A DNA stretch of 64,000 nucleotides, from assembly GCA_022842065.1 (NCBI GenBank), contig JALHQH010000026.1:1-64000 (forward strand). The letters are read 5' to 3'. This DNA is from Caldilineaceae bacterium (GTDB taxonomy: Bacteria; Chloroflexota; Anaerolineae; Caldilineales; Caldilineaceae). This document shows, one piece after another, positions 26,903-36,057 of the stretch (position 1 is the first letter of the stretch; the number at the start of each line of letters is the position of its first letter). Below the pieces are notes generated by a model. The model worked only from the letters and a program-made list of their open reading frames with translations, was not told where the DNA came from and ran no database searches. The position numbers and the translations under genes were made by a program.

Positions 26903-27793
26903 CTACGCTACCGATTGGGGGAGACAGGCACCGGAATGCGCGGAATATACAACTGACGGCGGTTTTGTTGCTGGTGCGTAATGGGTGGCCAGGTCGGTCG
27001 TTGTGACTAGACTATAGAGAACAGATTGGTTTCTACCATTCGCTTTTGCATGATAGAGGGCCCTATCGGCTAAACTCATCGCTTTTTCAATAGTGACGAG
27101 CGGCGCGCAAACGACCAAGCCAATACTGGCTGAAAAGCGAATTGCGAACCCTTCCACCGCAATGACCGTTTTTCCGATTAACTGATGCAGTTGTTCTGCA
27201 AAAGCACACGCTTCTTCATCTGTGCTATTTGGTAGCAGAAAGGCAAATTCTTCGCCGCCAATCCGCGCGGCACACTCACCTGGGCGAATAACGTCTTGGA
27301 CAATTCCGCCGAATACTTCTAGAACACGATCCCCAATGGCGTGCCCATAGGTATCGTTAATTTGTTTGAAGTCGTCTAAGTCAAGGATGAGCATGGAAAA
27401 TTGTCCCTCGCTCTGTGCCATATTGCGGTAGACACTATTCGCCTCTTCTAGAAATGCTCGCCTGTTCAACAGTCCTGTCAATGCATCATAAGTCGCCAAT
27501 TTGCGCGTTTCGATCTCTAACTTATGCATCGAGAAGACCATGCTCACGACAAACCAACTAACGGGGAGTGCAACCATGAGCGGAATAACCAGTGCGATCA
27601 TAAGAGAAACAAGCGTTATGTAATCAGCATCCAAGAACCCAAAGGCGTAAAGGTTTGCTGCCGTTGCAATGAAGGACAGGATCATTGAGATGCAGGTCGT
27701 GGCAGCAACCACTTTTGCACGCCCCGCCTGGAGCGTGGTTTCTTGCATATGGGTAAGTAGTCGCGTCTCATCAAAGTGATACATGTAAACCAT
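26903..27793 (-). CDS. GGDEF diguanylate cyclase, membrane-bound
   Basis: 296 residues. Two hydrophobic segments at about 27-53 and 58-88 anchor a cytoplasmic GGDEF domain that makes c-di-GMP. The active site is GGEEF at 179-183, and DLDDFKQINDTYGH is intact, so the enzyme should be active. The inhibitory-site Arg-x-x-Asp is Arg-x-x-Glu here (RPGE at 170-173), which may weaken product feedback. No sensory domain beyond the membrane segments. The gap before it (26650-26902) holds nothing recognised. Confidence 0.9.
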   Translation of the reverse strand: MVYMYHFDETRLLTHMQETTLQAGRAKVVAATTCISMILSFIATAANLYAFGFLDADYITLVSLMIALVIPLMVALPVSWFVVSMVFSMHKLEIETRKLATYDALTGLLNRRAFLEEANSVYRNMAQSEGQFSMLILDLDDFKQINDTYGHAIGDRVLEVFGGIVQDVIRPGECAARIGGEEFAFLLPNSTDEEACAFAEQLHQLIGKTVIAVEGFAIRFSASIGLVVCAPLVTIEKAMSLADRALYHAKANGRNQSVLYSLVTTTDLATHYAPATKPPSVVYSAHSGACLPQSVA

Positions 27794-27808
27794 TTTTGGG
27801 GAAAATAC

Positions 27809-27854
27809 GCCAAGTTGACTTAAACTATATCATGATAACTTAAGTCGACTTGGC
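27809..27854. promoter_or_regulatory. Inverted repeat upstream of the diguanylate cyclase
   Basis: GCCAAGTTGACTTAA and TTAAGTCGACTTGGC form 15-nt arms with one mismatch, 16 nt apart, ending just upstream of the cyclase start on the minus strand. An operator or an mRNA leader hairpin would fit. Confidence 0.4.
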
Positions 27855-27997
27855 TATGGATTACAATATCATTACGATAAAACTGTAATCAACGGCCGCA
27901 ACGAAACCATAAACAACGAGACTACCGGTACTCACCTATCTTCGAGACCCACGCGGTGGCCAGCGCGACGGCATGAACGCTGATCTGTTTTGTGGTG

Positions 27998-28234
27998 CTA
28001 CGTCAAGCGGGTAAGCGTGTGCTGGTCGCGTTTGCCATTAAAATAGGTATCAAGCACCTGGGCAAAGACGGTCTCAGTCGTGGTGATAGCCGCAAACAAT
28101 GTCATTGAGGATTTTAGTTTCAGGTCGTCCGGCGAACCAAAGATATCCCAAGCCGATTGGCCCTTGTGCGCCAAAAGCGTTGCGGCACATTCAGCCAGCC
28201 GCGGCCCCAAGATTGGGTGTGCCGGATAGTAAAA
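27998..28234 (-). pseudogene. DUF1810 C-terminal remnant
   Basis: About 78 residues matching only the C-terminal half of DUF1810: YYPAHPILGPRLAECAATLL, then AWDIFGSPDDLKLKSSMTLF. The N-terminal half of the family (around 70 residues) is absent and no start codon sits at the expected place, so this is a truncated relic. The stretch around it, 27855-28510, otherwise holds no gene; an insertion-sequence end lies at 28426. Confidence 0.65.
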
Positions 28235-28425
28235 TAGCCTGCCAAACCCTTGTTTTTGGGGAAATTTGCTTTTTCCTTATCCCTTTGCTATACTAGCCTG
28301 ACTTTAATTGCAGCGCGGTTTGCTCTTTAATCGATTCGCCTGTCTGCTTCACACCCACTACATTCTCACCTTTCTCCCACCGTGATAAGCGACGGCACCT
28401 TATTTACAGTTGCTTTTTCATCGTG

Positions 28426-28440
28426 CTAGTACAGTGTGGC
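28426..28440 (+). mobile_element. Solitary CTAG-TACAGTGTG end
   Basis: CTAGTACAGTGTGGC repeats the left boundary of the palindromic element at 57631-57801 (CTAGTACAGTGTGAC). No right end is seen nearby, so it is a remnant of the same or a related element. Confidence 0.4.
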
Positions 28441-28510
28441 GCAAATCAGCCAATCGCTTGCCTGTGCCTAGCTGATCCAACTTTCCCAGCTATTACCTGA
28501 GTTATTGCGT

Positions 28511-29815
28511 ATGGCAACACGGTGTTACTTGTGGCTCAAAAAGATCTTCCGTTTTTTGCGCCATCTATCATGCTATGGGCTCAGGCGCTGGCTACGGGCA
28601 AATTGGCAGGGTTTACAGACCTATCGCCGCTACAAAAATCTGACAAAGCGCGCTATCACCAACGGTTCCCGTGCGATTTTGATCATCGATGGTCCCTTGT
28701 TGCGACCGGATGACAGCACGATGGGCCGTGCTTATGCGCAACAGCTTACTTTGCTACAGCAGATGGGGTTGCGTCCATTTCTACTGTTAGATGCCAACCA
28801 CTGGGATGGCTCCGTCGAGCCTCTGCAAAATGTACAGTGGGATGAACCATACGCCATTGCATTAAGAAAACAGCAGATCCCTGTTCTAGCCGGTTTTTTC
28901 TTTCGTCGCTATTGCCGCCAATGGTTGCAAACCAATGTGGGCCACTTTGACTATATCCTCTTTCGTTGGCCGGAGCAGGTGCTCGCTTACGGTGAATTAG
29001 TCCGCCGGCACTCAGCGGCCAAATTGCTTTTTCTCTCTGCTGATTTACCATCTATTCGACTGCAACGCCAATTCGACCTCACCGGCGACCCAGCCGTTCA
29101 GCAGGCCGCGCAAAAAGCTTCCGTGCTGGAAGCGCAGGTCTGCCGGCACGTCGATGCCCTGGTGACCTTTAGCCACACCGAAGCCGCTTTGTTACGCCAA
29201 CGCTATGGTGACAAGGCTTTTGCCCTGCCAACCTTTATGTATGATCACTTTCCTCCACCCCGCAGCATCGTGCCGGCCAAGCCGCAATTGCTCTTGGTCG
29301 CTAACTTTTCTCATCCCCCTAATTATGATGGCCTAGCCTGGTTTGTGCGCGAGTGTCTGCCGTTGTTGCTCCAGCAATGCCCCGCAGTGAAGTTGCAGGT
29401 AGTAGGGGTGCCTTGGTTGCTGGAAACATTGCACTTGCCTGCGGCGCAGATCACAGTGCTAGGCAAAGTGAGCGATGCTGAACTCGTGGCCTGCTATCAG
29501 GCGGCGCGGGTCGTGATTGCACCTTTGCGCTTTGGTGCCGGTGTGAAGGGTAAAGTGATCGAAGCATTGGCGCATGGTGCGCCAGTGGTGACTACCAGCT
29601 TTGGCGTAGAAGGCGTACCCGATCTGGCTGCACTGCTCCCGCCAGTTGATACGCCGGTGGCCATGGCGGCGGCGATCCTCCACTTGTTGCGTGATGATGC
29701 CGAATGGCAACGGATCTCAGCCACAGGACAAAACTTTGTGCAAACACATTTTTCCAAGCAAGCGGCGCAAGCCGCTTTGGCGAATGTACTTGCTTGGCTA
29801 GAGGCGAGCCAATAA
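28511..29815 (+). CDS. Glycosyltransferase, GT4 family
   Basis: 434 residues. The C-terminal Rossmann half carries the GT4 donor-site pattern: LLVANFSHPPNYDGL, the ITVLGKVSDAELVACY step, and FGAGVKGKVIEALAHGAPVV with the conserved Glu in the donor site. The N-terminal half is divergent and fairly basic near the start. It would move a sugar from a nucleotide donor to a growing glycan at the cytoplasmic face. ATG at 28511 or a TTG two codons earlier could start it. Two bases separate its stop from the sulfotransferase start, so the two form an operon. Confidence 0.87.
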   Translation: MATRCYLWLKKIFRFLRHLSCYGLRRWLRANWQGLQTYRRYKNLTKRAITNGSRAILIIDGPLLRPDDSTMGRAYAQQLTLLQQMGLRPFLLLDANHWDGSVEPLQNVQWDEPYAIALRKQQIPVLAGFFFRRYCRQWLQTNVGHFDYILFRWPEQVLAYGELVRRHSAAKLLFLSADLPSIRLQRQFDLTGDPAVQQAAQKASVLEAQVCRHVDALVTFSHTEAALLRQRYGDKAFALPTFMYDHFPPPRSIVPAKPQLLLVANFSHPPNYDGLAWFVRECLPLLLQQCPAVKLQVVGVPWLLETLHLPAAQITVLGKVSDAELVACYQAARVVIAPLRFGAGVKGKVIEALAHGAPVVTTSFGVEGVPDLAALLPPVDTPVAMAAAILHLLRDDAEWQRISATGQNFVQTHFSKQAAQAALANVLAWLEASQ

Positions 29816-29816
29816 T

Positions 29817-30725
29817 ATGACCTTGCCTAATTTTCTCGTTATTGGTGTGGCAAAAGCTGGCACTACTGCTCTTTACGAAGTGCTTAAACAGCATCCACAA
29901 ATTTATATGAGCCCGGTCAAAGAGCCGGGCTATTTTACCTTTGTCGATAGTCCACTCATGTTGTGTGGGCCAGGGGCAGCGAAGTATCGCGCTTTGGCAA
30001 TTGCCGATCTGGCCCTTTATCAACGGCTCTTTGATGGGGCAAACAATCAACTTGCCGTTGGGGAGGCGTCGCAAGATTACCTAAGTTGTTGGCATCCTGA
30101 ACGTACTGCTGAAAATGTGAAAAAGCTGATCCCGACCGCAAACTTGATCGCCATTCTACGCCAACCGGCTGATCGGGCTTATTCCAGCTTTACCCATCAA
30201 GTACAGATCGGCAACGAACAGGAACGCGACTTTCGTAAAATGTTAGTCGCTGCTGACCTGCCGGCGCGCCGGCAGTGGTTGAGTTATCGCTGCAAAAACG
30301 ACGGCTTTTATTATGCCCACTTGCAGCCTTACTTTGCGCGTTTCGGCCGTGAGCAGATTCGAGTTTACTTGTATGAGGATTGGAATACAAAGCCACAGCA
30401 GGTGCTGCGTGATATCTTCCGTTTTCTCGGCGTCGATGATGCGACCACGGCCGTGATGGCCCAACGCCAGAATGAGACAACTTGGGTACGCAAACAAAAC
30501 TTGGTCGCGCTACTGCAACCATCGCACCCTTTCAAACGATGGCTAGCGCACCGGTTGAACCCAAACATGCGCAGTCGGATTATCAAGGGCCTACTGACGT
30601 GGAATCAGCGGAAACCGCCACCACTTGAGCCGCAACTACGCCGTGAACTGACGGCACTTTATCGTGATGATATTTTGCAACTACAGGGCCTGATTGGGCG
30701 CGATCTGAGCCATTGGTTGGTGTAA
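29817..30725 (+). CDS. Sulfotransferase (PAPS-dependent)
   Basis: 302 residues. The 5'-phosphosulfate loop is KAGTTAL (residues 13-19). The 3'-phosphate loop is LRQPADRAYSSF, preceded by LIAIL. The acceptor-side YRCKNDGFYYAHL and the C-terminal IRVYLYEDW are typical of Sulfotransfer_1. It would transfer sulfate from PAPS to a hydroxyl on a glycan or lipid. Directly downstream of the GT4 gene and in the same glycan locus as a second sulfotransferase and an ABC exporter, so sulfation of the exported glycan is the likely job. Confidence 0.9.
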   Translation: MTLPNFLVIGVAKAGTTALYEVLKQHPQIYMSPVKEPGYFTFVDSPLMLCGPGAAKYRALAIADLALYQRLFDGANNQLAVGEASQDYLSCWHPERTAENVKKLIPTANLIAILRQPADRAYSSFTHQVQIGNEQERDFRKMLVAADLPARRQWLSYRCKNDGFYYAHLQPYFARFGREQIRVYLYEDWNTKPQQVLRDIFRFLGVDDATTAVMAQRQNETTWVRKQNLVALLQPSHPFKRWLAHRLNPNMRSRIIKGLLTWNQRKPPPLEPQLRRELTALYRDDILQLQGLIGRDLSHWLV

Positions 30726-30828
30726 AAAGGGTAGCAGGTAGCAACGTTAATAACGCAAGCAACAGCCGACTGCTTATAATTATTACCCGAATGAGAAATT
30801 AAATCGAAATAAGGTCTAATAAGGATTT

Positions 30829-33800
30829 ATGACCAGTAAGCCACCTAACTATACTTGTTCGACTATGCCATCGACTATGCCATCGACTATGCCATCGACT
30901 ATGCCATCGACTATGCCATCGACTATGCCATCGACTATGCCATCGACTATGTCATCGACTACGCCATCGCCCACCCTATCGACTACTGGGGAACTGCCGC
31001 CGGTCGTCATTTCGCTCTTTGGCACCTTCAGCGTGCGTATCAACGGCCAACCCATCGATACCTTTCGTTCTAGCAAAGCCCGCGCCCTATTGGCCTATTT
31101 GTTGGTGACGCGCCCGCAGCCGCTCTTACGTACTACCTTAATCAAACTACTCTGGGCGGATTATCCTGCCCAATCGGCCCAAACCAGTTTACGCCAAACT
31201 TTGGCCAATGTGCGCACCAGCCTCAAGCCGTTTGACCTGTTGCGTGCCGACCGCCAACATGTGCAGTTGACGGCAGACCCGGCAACTGTGTGGTGCGATG
31301 TGCTGCACTTCGAGGAATTGTGGGCTGCCTGTCAGCGCCACCCCCACCAGGCCGGTTGCCCTGCCTGTCAGGAACGCTTGCACCAGGCGCTGGCACTGTA
31401 CACTGGCCCCATCCTTGACAACCTGCCGGCGGTGGATAGTGCGTCGTTTACTGCCTGGCTACAAGCGCAGCGCACTCACTTTGCCGACCGGGTGGCCGCG
31501 GTGCAAACTATGCTTAGGGCACTGACAACACCGCCAGGCAATCTGCCGCAACCGCTTACTTCCCTGGTTGGCCGCACTGCCGAATTGCGCGAGTTGGCAG
31601 ACAAAGTGCTACATCCGGTCTATCGCTGTTTGACCTTGGTTGGGCCTGGTGGCATTGGGAAAACGCGCTTGGCACTTGCGTTGGGGGAGCAACTACGCCC
31701 CAACTTTGTGCACGGCTGTTGGTTTGTCGCTTTGGCTGCCTTACCCGCGGAAAGTCAGGAAAGCGGTGAGCAAACGGAACTGAGTGATCGGATTGCCACC
31801 GCCATCAACACTGCTTTGGGGTTGACCTTACAGGGTACCATTCGCCCCACCCAACAGGTGATGGCATATCTGCGCGAGAAAACGCTCCTGCTCATTTTAG
31901 ACAATTTCGAGCACCTGAGCACCGGGGTGGATTGGCTCGTCACCTTGTTACAAGCAGCCCCAAACGTGCGCCTGCTGGTGACCTCGCGTCATCGTCTGCC
32001 GCTGCAAACCCAGTTGGTCTATCCGGTGGCTGGGCTGGCCTTGCCACCTGAAAAAGCTGAGGAAAGTCTGCCGCCGGAACAGTTCATCGCCTGCTACAGC
32101 AGTTTGCAACTCTTTGCCGAGCGTGCAGAAAATGCCTCGCTTCCATTGCCGCGCGATCCGCTCAACCTGGCTGCCATCAGTGGCCTTTGCCGGTTGCTCG
32201 AAGGCGCGCCGTTGGGCATCGAACTGGCGGTTGCCCGGTTGGAGACTCAATCTCCCCGTGAGGTTCTGCACGCTGTGCGTACTCACTATGCCGCACTGCA
32301 AGCCAACCTGGGCGATTTGCCGCAACGCCAGCGCAGCGCATACGCCGTCTTGCACACGGCCTGGGGTTTGTTAAATGCCCAGGAGATGCAAACGCTGGCA
32401 CGTTGCGCGGTCTTCTGCGGTGGCTTTACCTTGACTGCCGCCCAGCAAATTATCGACGTAACCGCCACCGATCTCGCGTCGTTGGTCAATAAATCGCTGC
32501 TGCATTGTACCGAAGCCGCAAGCGGTACCGATGATCGTGATGTCCGCTACGCGCTGCATGAACTAGTACGCCAGTTTGCTGCCGAACAACTGACCAACCA
32601 AGCCGCGCACCCGATCCATGACCGTCATGCTACCTATTACCTAGCCTTGCTGGAAGGGTGGCAACCAGGGACAGATGCGGAGCGCGCCTTCCGGCAAACA
32701 GTGCAGTTGGATCTGGCCAATGTAGAAGTTGCGTGGGACTGGGCCTTGGCCGGTGAATTGGTGACGTGCCTGCCGGCTGCGGTGAATGGCTTGGCGGAAT
32801 TTTATGAGCTGGTCAACGCCTATCACGCCGCCGAGGCGATCTTACAGCGCAGCGTGGCACAGGTGCGTACGCAGCTCGCTGCGACGCCAACCTCCGACAC
32901 TCTCCACAGCAGCCTCTGCCAGCTTCTGGCCGCCTTGCTGGGCCGTTTGGCTTATGTTTATGCCCAGAGCCTGGGTCAACCGCAACAAGCACTGCCTGTT
33001 GCTGAAGAAGGGCTGGCTTTGGCCGAGATGCTCGATAATCCAGCACTGACCGCTTACAGTTATTTTGTCAGCCAGTTGGCCGCCTATAGCGCCTATGATT
33101 TTGTCCAGGGTCGTACCCTGGCCGAAAAGGGGCTAGCTTTGGCGCAAAGGCATGGCCTGCTGCGCGAAGAGGCGCTCGCCCTGGCTGGTATTGGTCTGCA
33201 CAGCTCGGCGCTCACCGATTATACAACAGCGATCAATGTGCTCATCCAAGCCATTGCCCTGGCGCGACAGCTTAACGATCCACGGCTGGAACAGATGATC
33301 CGCACCAGCCTGGGGGTAGCCTACCGCATGATGGGGGATTTTGCCCAAGCTGCCCATTGTTTTGCCGAGAATTTACCCTTGCTGCGCCAGAATGACAACC
33401 AATATCAGATTGCCGGCTGCATCGTGAATCTGGGTATCTTGCAGCTGTTATTGGGCGATTATGTCCCTGCTGCCCTTTACATTGAAGAGGCATATCAAAT
33501 GTTTATCGCCCTCGGTGAAAAACGCCTGGCCTCTGAATGTCTGTTTGCGCTGGGGTGGAATTGTGTACAAACTGGGGACAACCTGCGCGCAGTCGCCTAT
33601 TGCCAGCAGTCATTGACCCAGGTCGTGGGTGATGCGGCACAACAGATGGCTTGGTTAACCCTGGGCGACGCCTATTTGAATCTGGGTGATCTCGTTGCCG
33701 CCCAAGCCGCCTTTACCCAAGTTGTGGAGATCAGCCAACGTGGCGGCGGGGGTGTGTCCGAACGTTGGCACGCGCAAGCTGGTCTGGCTGCACTCTTGCT

Positions 33801-34080
33801 GGCGCAAAATGACAAGGCGGCGGCTTTGGCCGCAGTTGATGCGCTGCTGCTGGAATTTGACCCTGCCGAACCGGATGGCTGGCAATGTCCACAACGTTTG
33901 CTGTTGGCCTGTTATCGGATCCTGGCGGCCAACCACGATCCCCGCGCCACCGCCGTGCTGCACCAAGCCTGGGCGCTTGTGCAGGGCCAGGCCGAAAAGA
34001 TCAGCGATCCGGCGCTGCGCACTGCCTTTTTCACTAATGTACCGGTCAACCGGGCATTGGGTCAGTTGATCGCCGCCTGA
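30829..34080 (+). CDS. AfsR/SARP-type transcriptional regulator (BTAD, ATPase, TPR)
   Basis: Up to 1083 residues. After a Met-Pro-Ser-Thr repeat tail (residues 13-40), an OmpR-like winged helix begins near 58 (VVISLFGTFSVRINGQ), followed by a BTAD domain and linker with HPHQAGCPAC. A STAND-type ATPase follows with P-loop GPGGIGKT at 272-279 and Walker B LLLILDNF at 353-360. Tetratricopeptide-like helices fill residues ~600-1083. Signal-responsive ATP switch regulators of this plan control secondary metabolism and surface functions. It sits between the sulfotransferase genes and may regulate the glycan locus. The true start is uncertain: any of the repeat ATGs could serve. Confidence 0.9.
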   Translation: MTSKPPNYTCSTMPSTMPSTMPSTMPSTMPSTMPSTMPSTMSSTTPSPTLSTTGELPPVVISLFGTFSVRINGQPIDTFRSSKARALLAYLLVTRPQPLLRTTLIKLLWADYPAQSAQTSLRQTLANVRTSLKPFDLLRADRQHVQLTADPATVWCDVLHFEELWAACQRHPHQAGCPACQERLHQALALYTGPILDNLPAVDSASFTAWLQAQRTHFADRVAAVQTMLRALTTPPGNLPQPLTSLVGRTAELRELADKVLHPVYRCLTLVGPGGIGKTRLALALGEQLRPNFVHGCWFVALAALPAESQESGEQTELSDRIATAINTALGLTLQGTIRPTQQVMAYLREKTLLLILDNFEHLSTGVDWLVTLLQAAPNVRLLVTSRHRLPLQTQLVYPVAGLALPPEKAEESLPPEQFIACYSSLQLFAERAENASLPLPRDPLNLAAISGLCRLLEGAPLGIELAVARLETQSPREVLHAVRTHYAALQANLGDLPQRQRSAYAVLHTAWGLLNAQEMQTLARCAVFCGGFTLTAAQQIIDVTATDLASLVNKSLLHCTEAASGTDDRDVRYALHELVRQFAAEQLTNQAAHPIHDRHATYYLALLEGWQPGTDAERAFRQTVQLDLANVEVAWDWALAGELVTCLPAAVNGLAEFYELVNAYHAAEAILQRSVAQVRTQLAATPTSDTLHSSLCQLLAALLGRLAYVYAQSLGQPQQALPVAEEGLALAEMLDNPALTAYSYFVSQLAAYSAYDFVQGRTLAEKGLALAQRHGLLREEALALAGIGLHSSALTDYTTAINVLIQAIALARQLNDPRLEQMIRTSLGVAYRMMGDFAQAAHCFAENLPLLRQNDNQYQIAGCIVNLGILQLLLGDYVPAALYIEEAYQMFIALGEKRLASECLFALGWNCVQTGDNLRAVAYCQQSLTQVVGDAAQQMAWLTLGDAYLNLGDLVAAQAAFTQVVEISQRGGGGVSERWHAQAGLAALLLAQNDKAAALAAVDALLLEFDPAEPDGWQCPQRLLLACYRILAANHDPRATAVLHQAWALVQGQAEKISDPALRTAFFTNVPVNRALGQLIAA
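30859..30966 (+). repeat. 12-bp tandem repeat at the AfsR-like gene start
   Basis: Seven exact copies of TCGACTATGCCA (30859-30942) followed by two single-base variants and then two degenerate units. Each unit encodes Met-Pro-Ser-Thr and supplies an in-frame ATG. The unit length is a multiple of three, so copy-number change alters length but not frame. Confidence 0.9.
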
Positions 34081-34324
34081 TATGCGTGGGCGTAGTCAGT
34101 GAACAGTCATCAGTGTGCCGCACTCTCCATTTACTTCCACCCTCGTGAACTAGATTTAGTCACGCTGCCGTCACGCTATTTCCTCGTCAGACCCCTTGAC
34201 CCGTTTCCGCTTTCTGCTAGAATCAGCGACAGAGGTCACCTTGGGCGCTTTGCGATTCACGGAACTGTAGTCAAGCGTATCCAAATGATTGTCGGTCAGC
34301 AAGGGAAGTGATAAAAATTTACTC

Positions 34325-35185
34325 ATGAGCCAAGGGCATATTTTTTTGGTGGGTTGTGCGCGTTCTGGGACAACGTTATTGCAAAGTATACTTGCCACCC
34401 AACCTGCCATCGCTTCGTTTCCAGAGAGTCGTTTTTTTGTCGAGTCAATCCAGACGGTGCGCGATTTCCGATTGGTGCGTTGGGGACTACGTCCCTTTGC
34501 CATGCCACAACAACTATCTACCTTTGCACACCAAATTGGATATAATGGGCCGCGTGCGCAACTGCCGCGTTACAGCCCCTGGTTGAAAGATTATGTAGCC
34601 GCTTTTGTTCGGCTGTTAGATATGGCGACAGTAGCCGTACAAAAAACAATCTGGCTTGAGAAGACGCCAGCACATCTCCGCTATATTGATCTCATTGAAC
34701 ATTATATTCCAGATGCCAAGTTTATTCACCTCGTGCGCAATGGCGCTGATGTAGTTGCTTCACTCTCCGCAGTTGTAAATGAATATCCAACCCAGTGGCG
34801 GGAACGGCTGACACTCGACCAATGTATTGAACGCTGGCAAAGTGCGATTGCGCTGACGAGTCGTTATCTCGCAAGATCCAATCATATTTTGGTGCGCTAT
34901 GAATCATTGGTCACCAACCCGCAGGAACTGATCCAAACGCTCTGCTGTTTTATCCATACGCCCTTTCGCCCCGATCTACTGCAACATTACATACAACAGG
35001 CTGAAACCTTGATTTTGCCCTTTGAGGTATGGAAAGTTGGTGTAAAAGAGCCGATTGCGAATCGAAATGGTGTGCGCTTTTCCCAAATCTTTGACAACCA
35101 GCAACAAACATACATTATCCAAGCGCTAGCACCTTTTGAAACTTTGTTGGCACAGGCGATCCAAGCGAAGATCGCCGCGCAATGA
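34325..35185 (+). CDS. Sulfotransferase, second of the glycan locus
   Basis: 286 residues. The 5'-phosphosulfate loop is GCARSGTTLL near the start, with the 3'-phosphate loop LVRNGADVVASL near residue 138 and LARSNHILVRYESL later. It belongs to the Sulfotransfer_3 type and is only distantly like the first enzyme, so a different position or acceptor is likely. ATG at 34325 is preferred; a longer frame begins with TTG at 34289. Its stop overlaps the permease ATG by four bases (ATGA), tying it to the exporter operon. The 243 bp before it hold no gene. Confidence 0.87.
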   Translation: MSQGHIFLVGCARSGTTLLQSILATQPAIASFPESRFFVESIQTVRDFRLVRWGLRPFAMPQQLSTFAHQIGYNGPRAQLPRYSPWLKDYVAAFVRLLDMATVAVQKTIWLEKTPAHLRYIDLIEHYIPDAKFIHLVRNGADVVASLSAVVNEYPTQWRERLTLDQCIERWQSAIALTSRYLARSNHILVRYESLVTNPQELIQTLCCFIHTPFRPDLLQHYIQQAETLILPFEVWKVGVKEPIANRNGVRFSQIFDNQQQTYIIQALAPFETLLAQAIQAKIAAQ

Positions 35186-36054
35186 CAGATCCAACAACCA
35201 AGCGCATGATTCCCCAAACAGTGGGGCCAATCCCCTTGCCGATTACCATGATCAAGCCGACCCAGGGTTGGCCTGCGCTGCAGCTCGATGAATTGTGGGC
35301 GTACCGGGAGCTAATCTACTTTCTTTGTTGGCGCAACATCAAGGTGCGCTACAAACAAACCGTGCTGGGCGCGGCTTGGGCGATTATCCAGCCTTTTTTG
35401 ACGATGGTTGTTTTTAGTGTCTTCTTTGGACAGTTGGCGCAGATCCCATCGGATGGCATCCCTTACCCGATCTTTGCCTATAGTGCGCTTGTGCCGTGGA
35501 ATTTTTTTGCCAATGGACTGAGCAGTTCCGCCGATAGTCTGATCATGAGCGCCAATCTGCTACGCAAAGTTTACTTTCCCCGCTTGGTGATTCCGCTGGC
35601 AACTGTGTTGTCGGGTACGCTGGACTTTGTCATTGCCTTTGTGGTGTTGTTGGGCCTGATGCTCTGTTATGGGGTGATGCCGACAATTAACCTAGTCTGG
35701 TTGCCGTTGTTACTGCTCCTGCTGCTTGCCACCGCCTTGGGCACTGGGCTGTGGCTGAGTGCCCTCAATGTGCAATATCGCGATGTCCGGTACACCATCC
35801 CCTTCTTGACACAATTTTGGCTATTTGTCACACCAATTGCCTATCCCAGTAGTTTGCTGCCTGAACCCTGGCGCACGCTCTATAGCATCAACCCGATGGT
35901 GGGCGTGGTAGACGGCTTACGCTGGGTACTGTTGGGCAGAACAACTGCGCCGATACTGAGTATCATCGTCTCGACCGCGGCAACGACAGGGCTGCTGGTG
36001 GGTGGTCTCTACTATTTTCGGCGCATGGAGAAGCATTTTGCGGACATGGTGTAA
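35182..36054 (+). CDS. Polysaccharide ABC exporter permease (Wzm-like)
   Basis: 290 residues with six hydrophobic segments. The ABC-2 pattern is visible: WRNIKVRYKQTVLGAAW before helix 1, FGQLAQIPSDG in the first loop, and SALNVQYRDVRY before helix 4. Carries an undecaprenyl-linked glycan across the inner membrane together with the ATPase encoded next. The start overlaps the sulfotransferase stop by four bases and the ATPase gene begins three bases later, so all three are co-translated. Confidence 0.92.
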   Translation: MTDPTTKRMIPQTVGPIPLPITMIKPTQGWPALQLDELWAYRELIYFLCWRNIKVRYKQTVLGAAWAIIQPFLTMVVFSVFFGQLAQIPSDGIPYPIFAYSALVPWNFFANGLSSSADSLIMSANLLRKVYFPRLVIPLATVLSGTLDFVIAFVVLLGLMLCYGVMPTINLVWLPLLLLLLLATALGTGLWLSALNVQYRDVRYTIPFLTQFWLFVTPIAYPSSLLPEPWRTLYSINPMVGVVDGLRWVLLGRTTAPILSIIVSTAATTGLLVGGLYYFRRMEKHFADMV

Positions 36055-36057
36055 GCT

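Noticed and set aside
30859..30990. CRISPR array
   Set aside because: Units are contiguous 12-mers without spacers and lie in a coding sequence.
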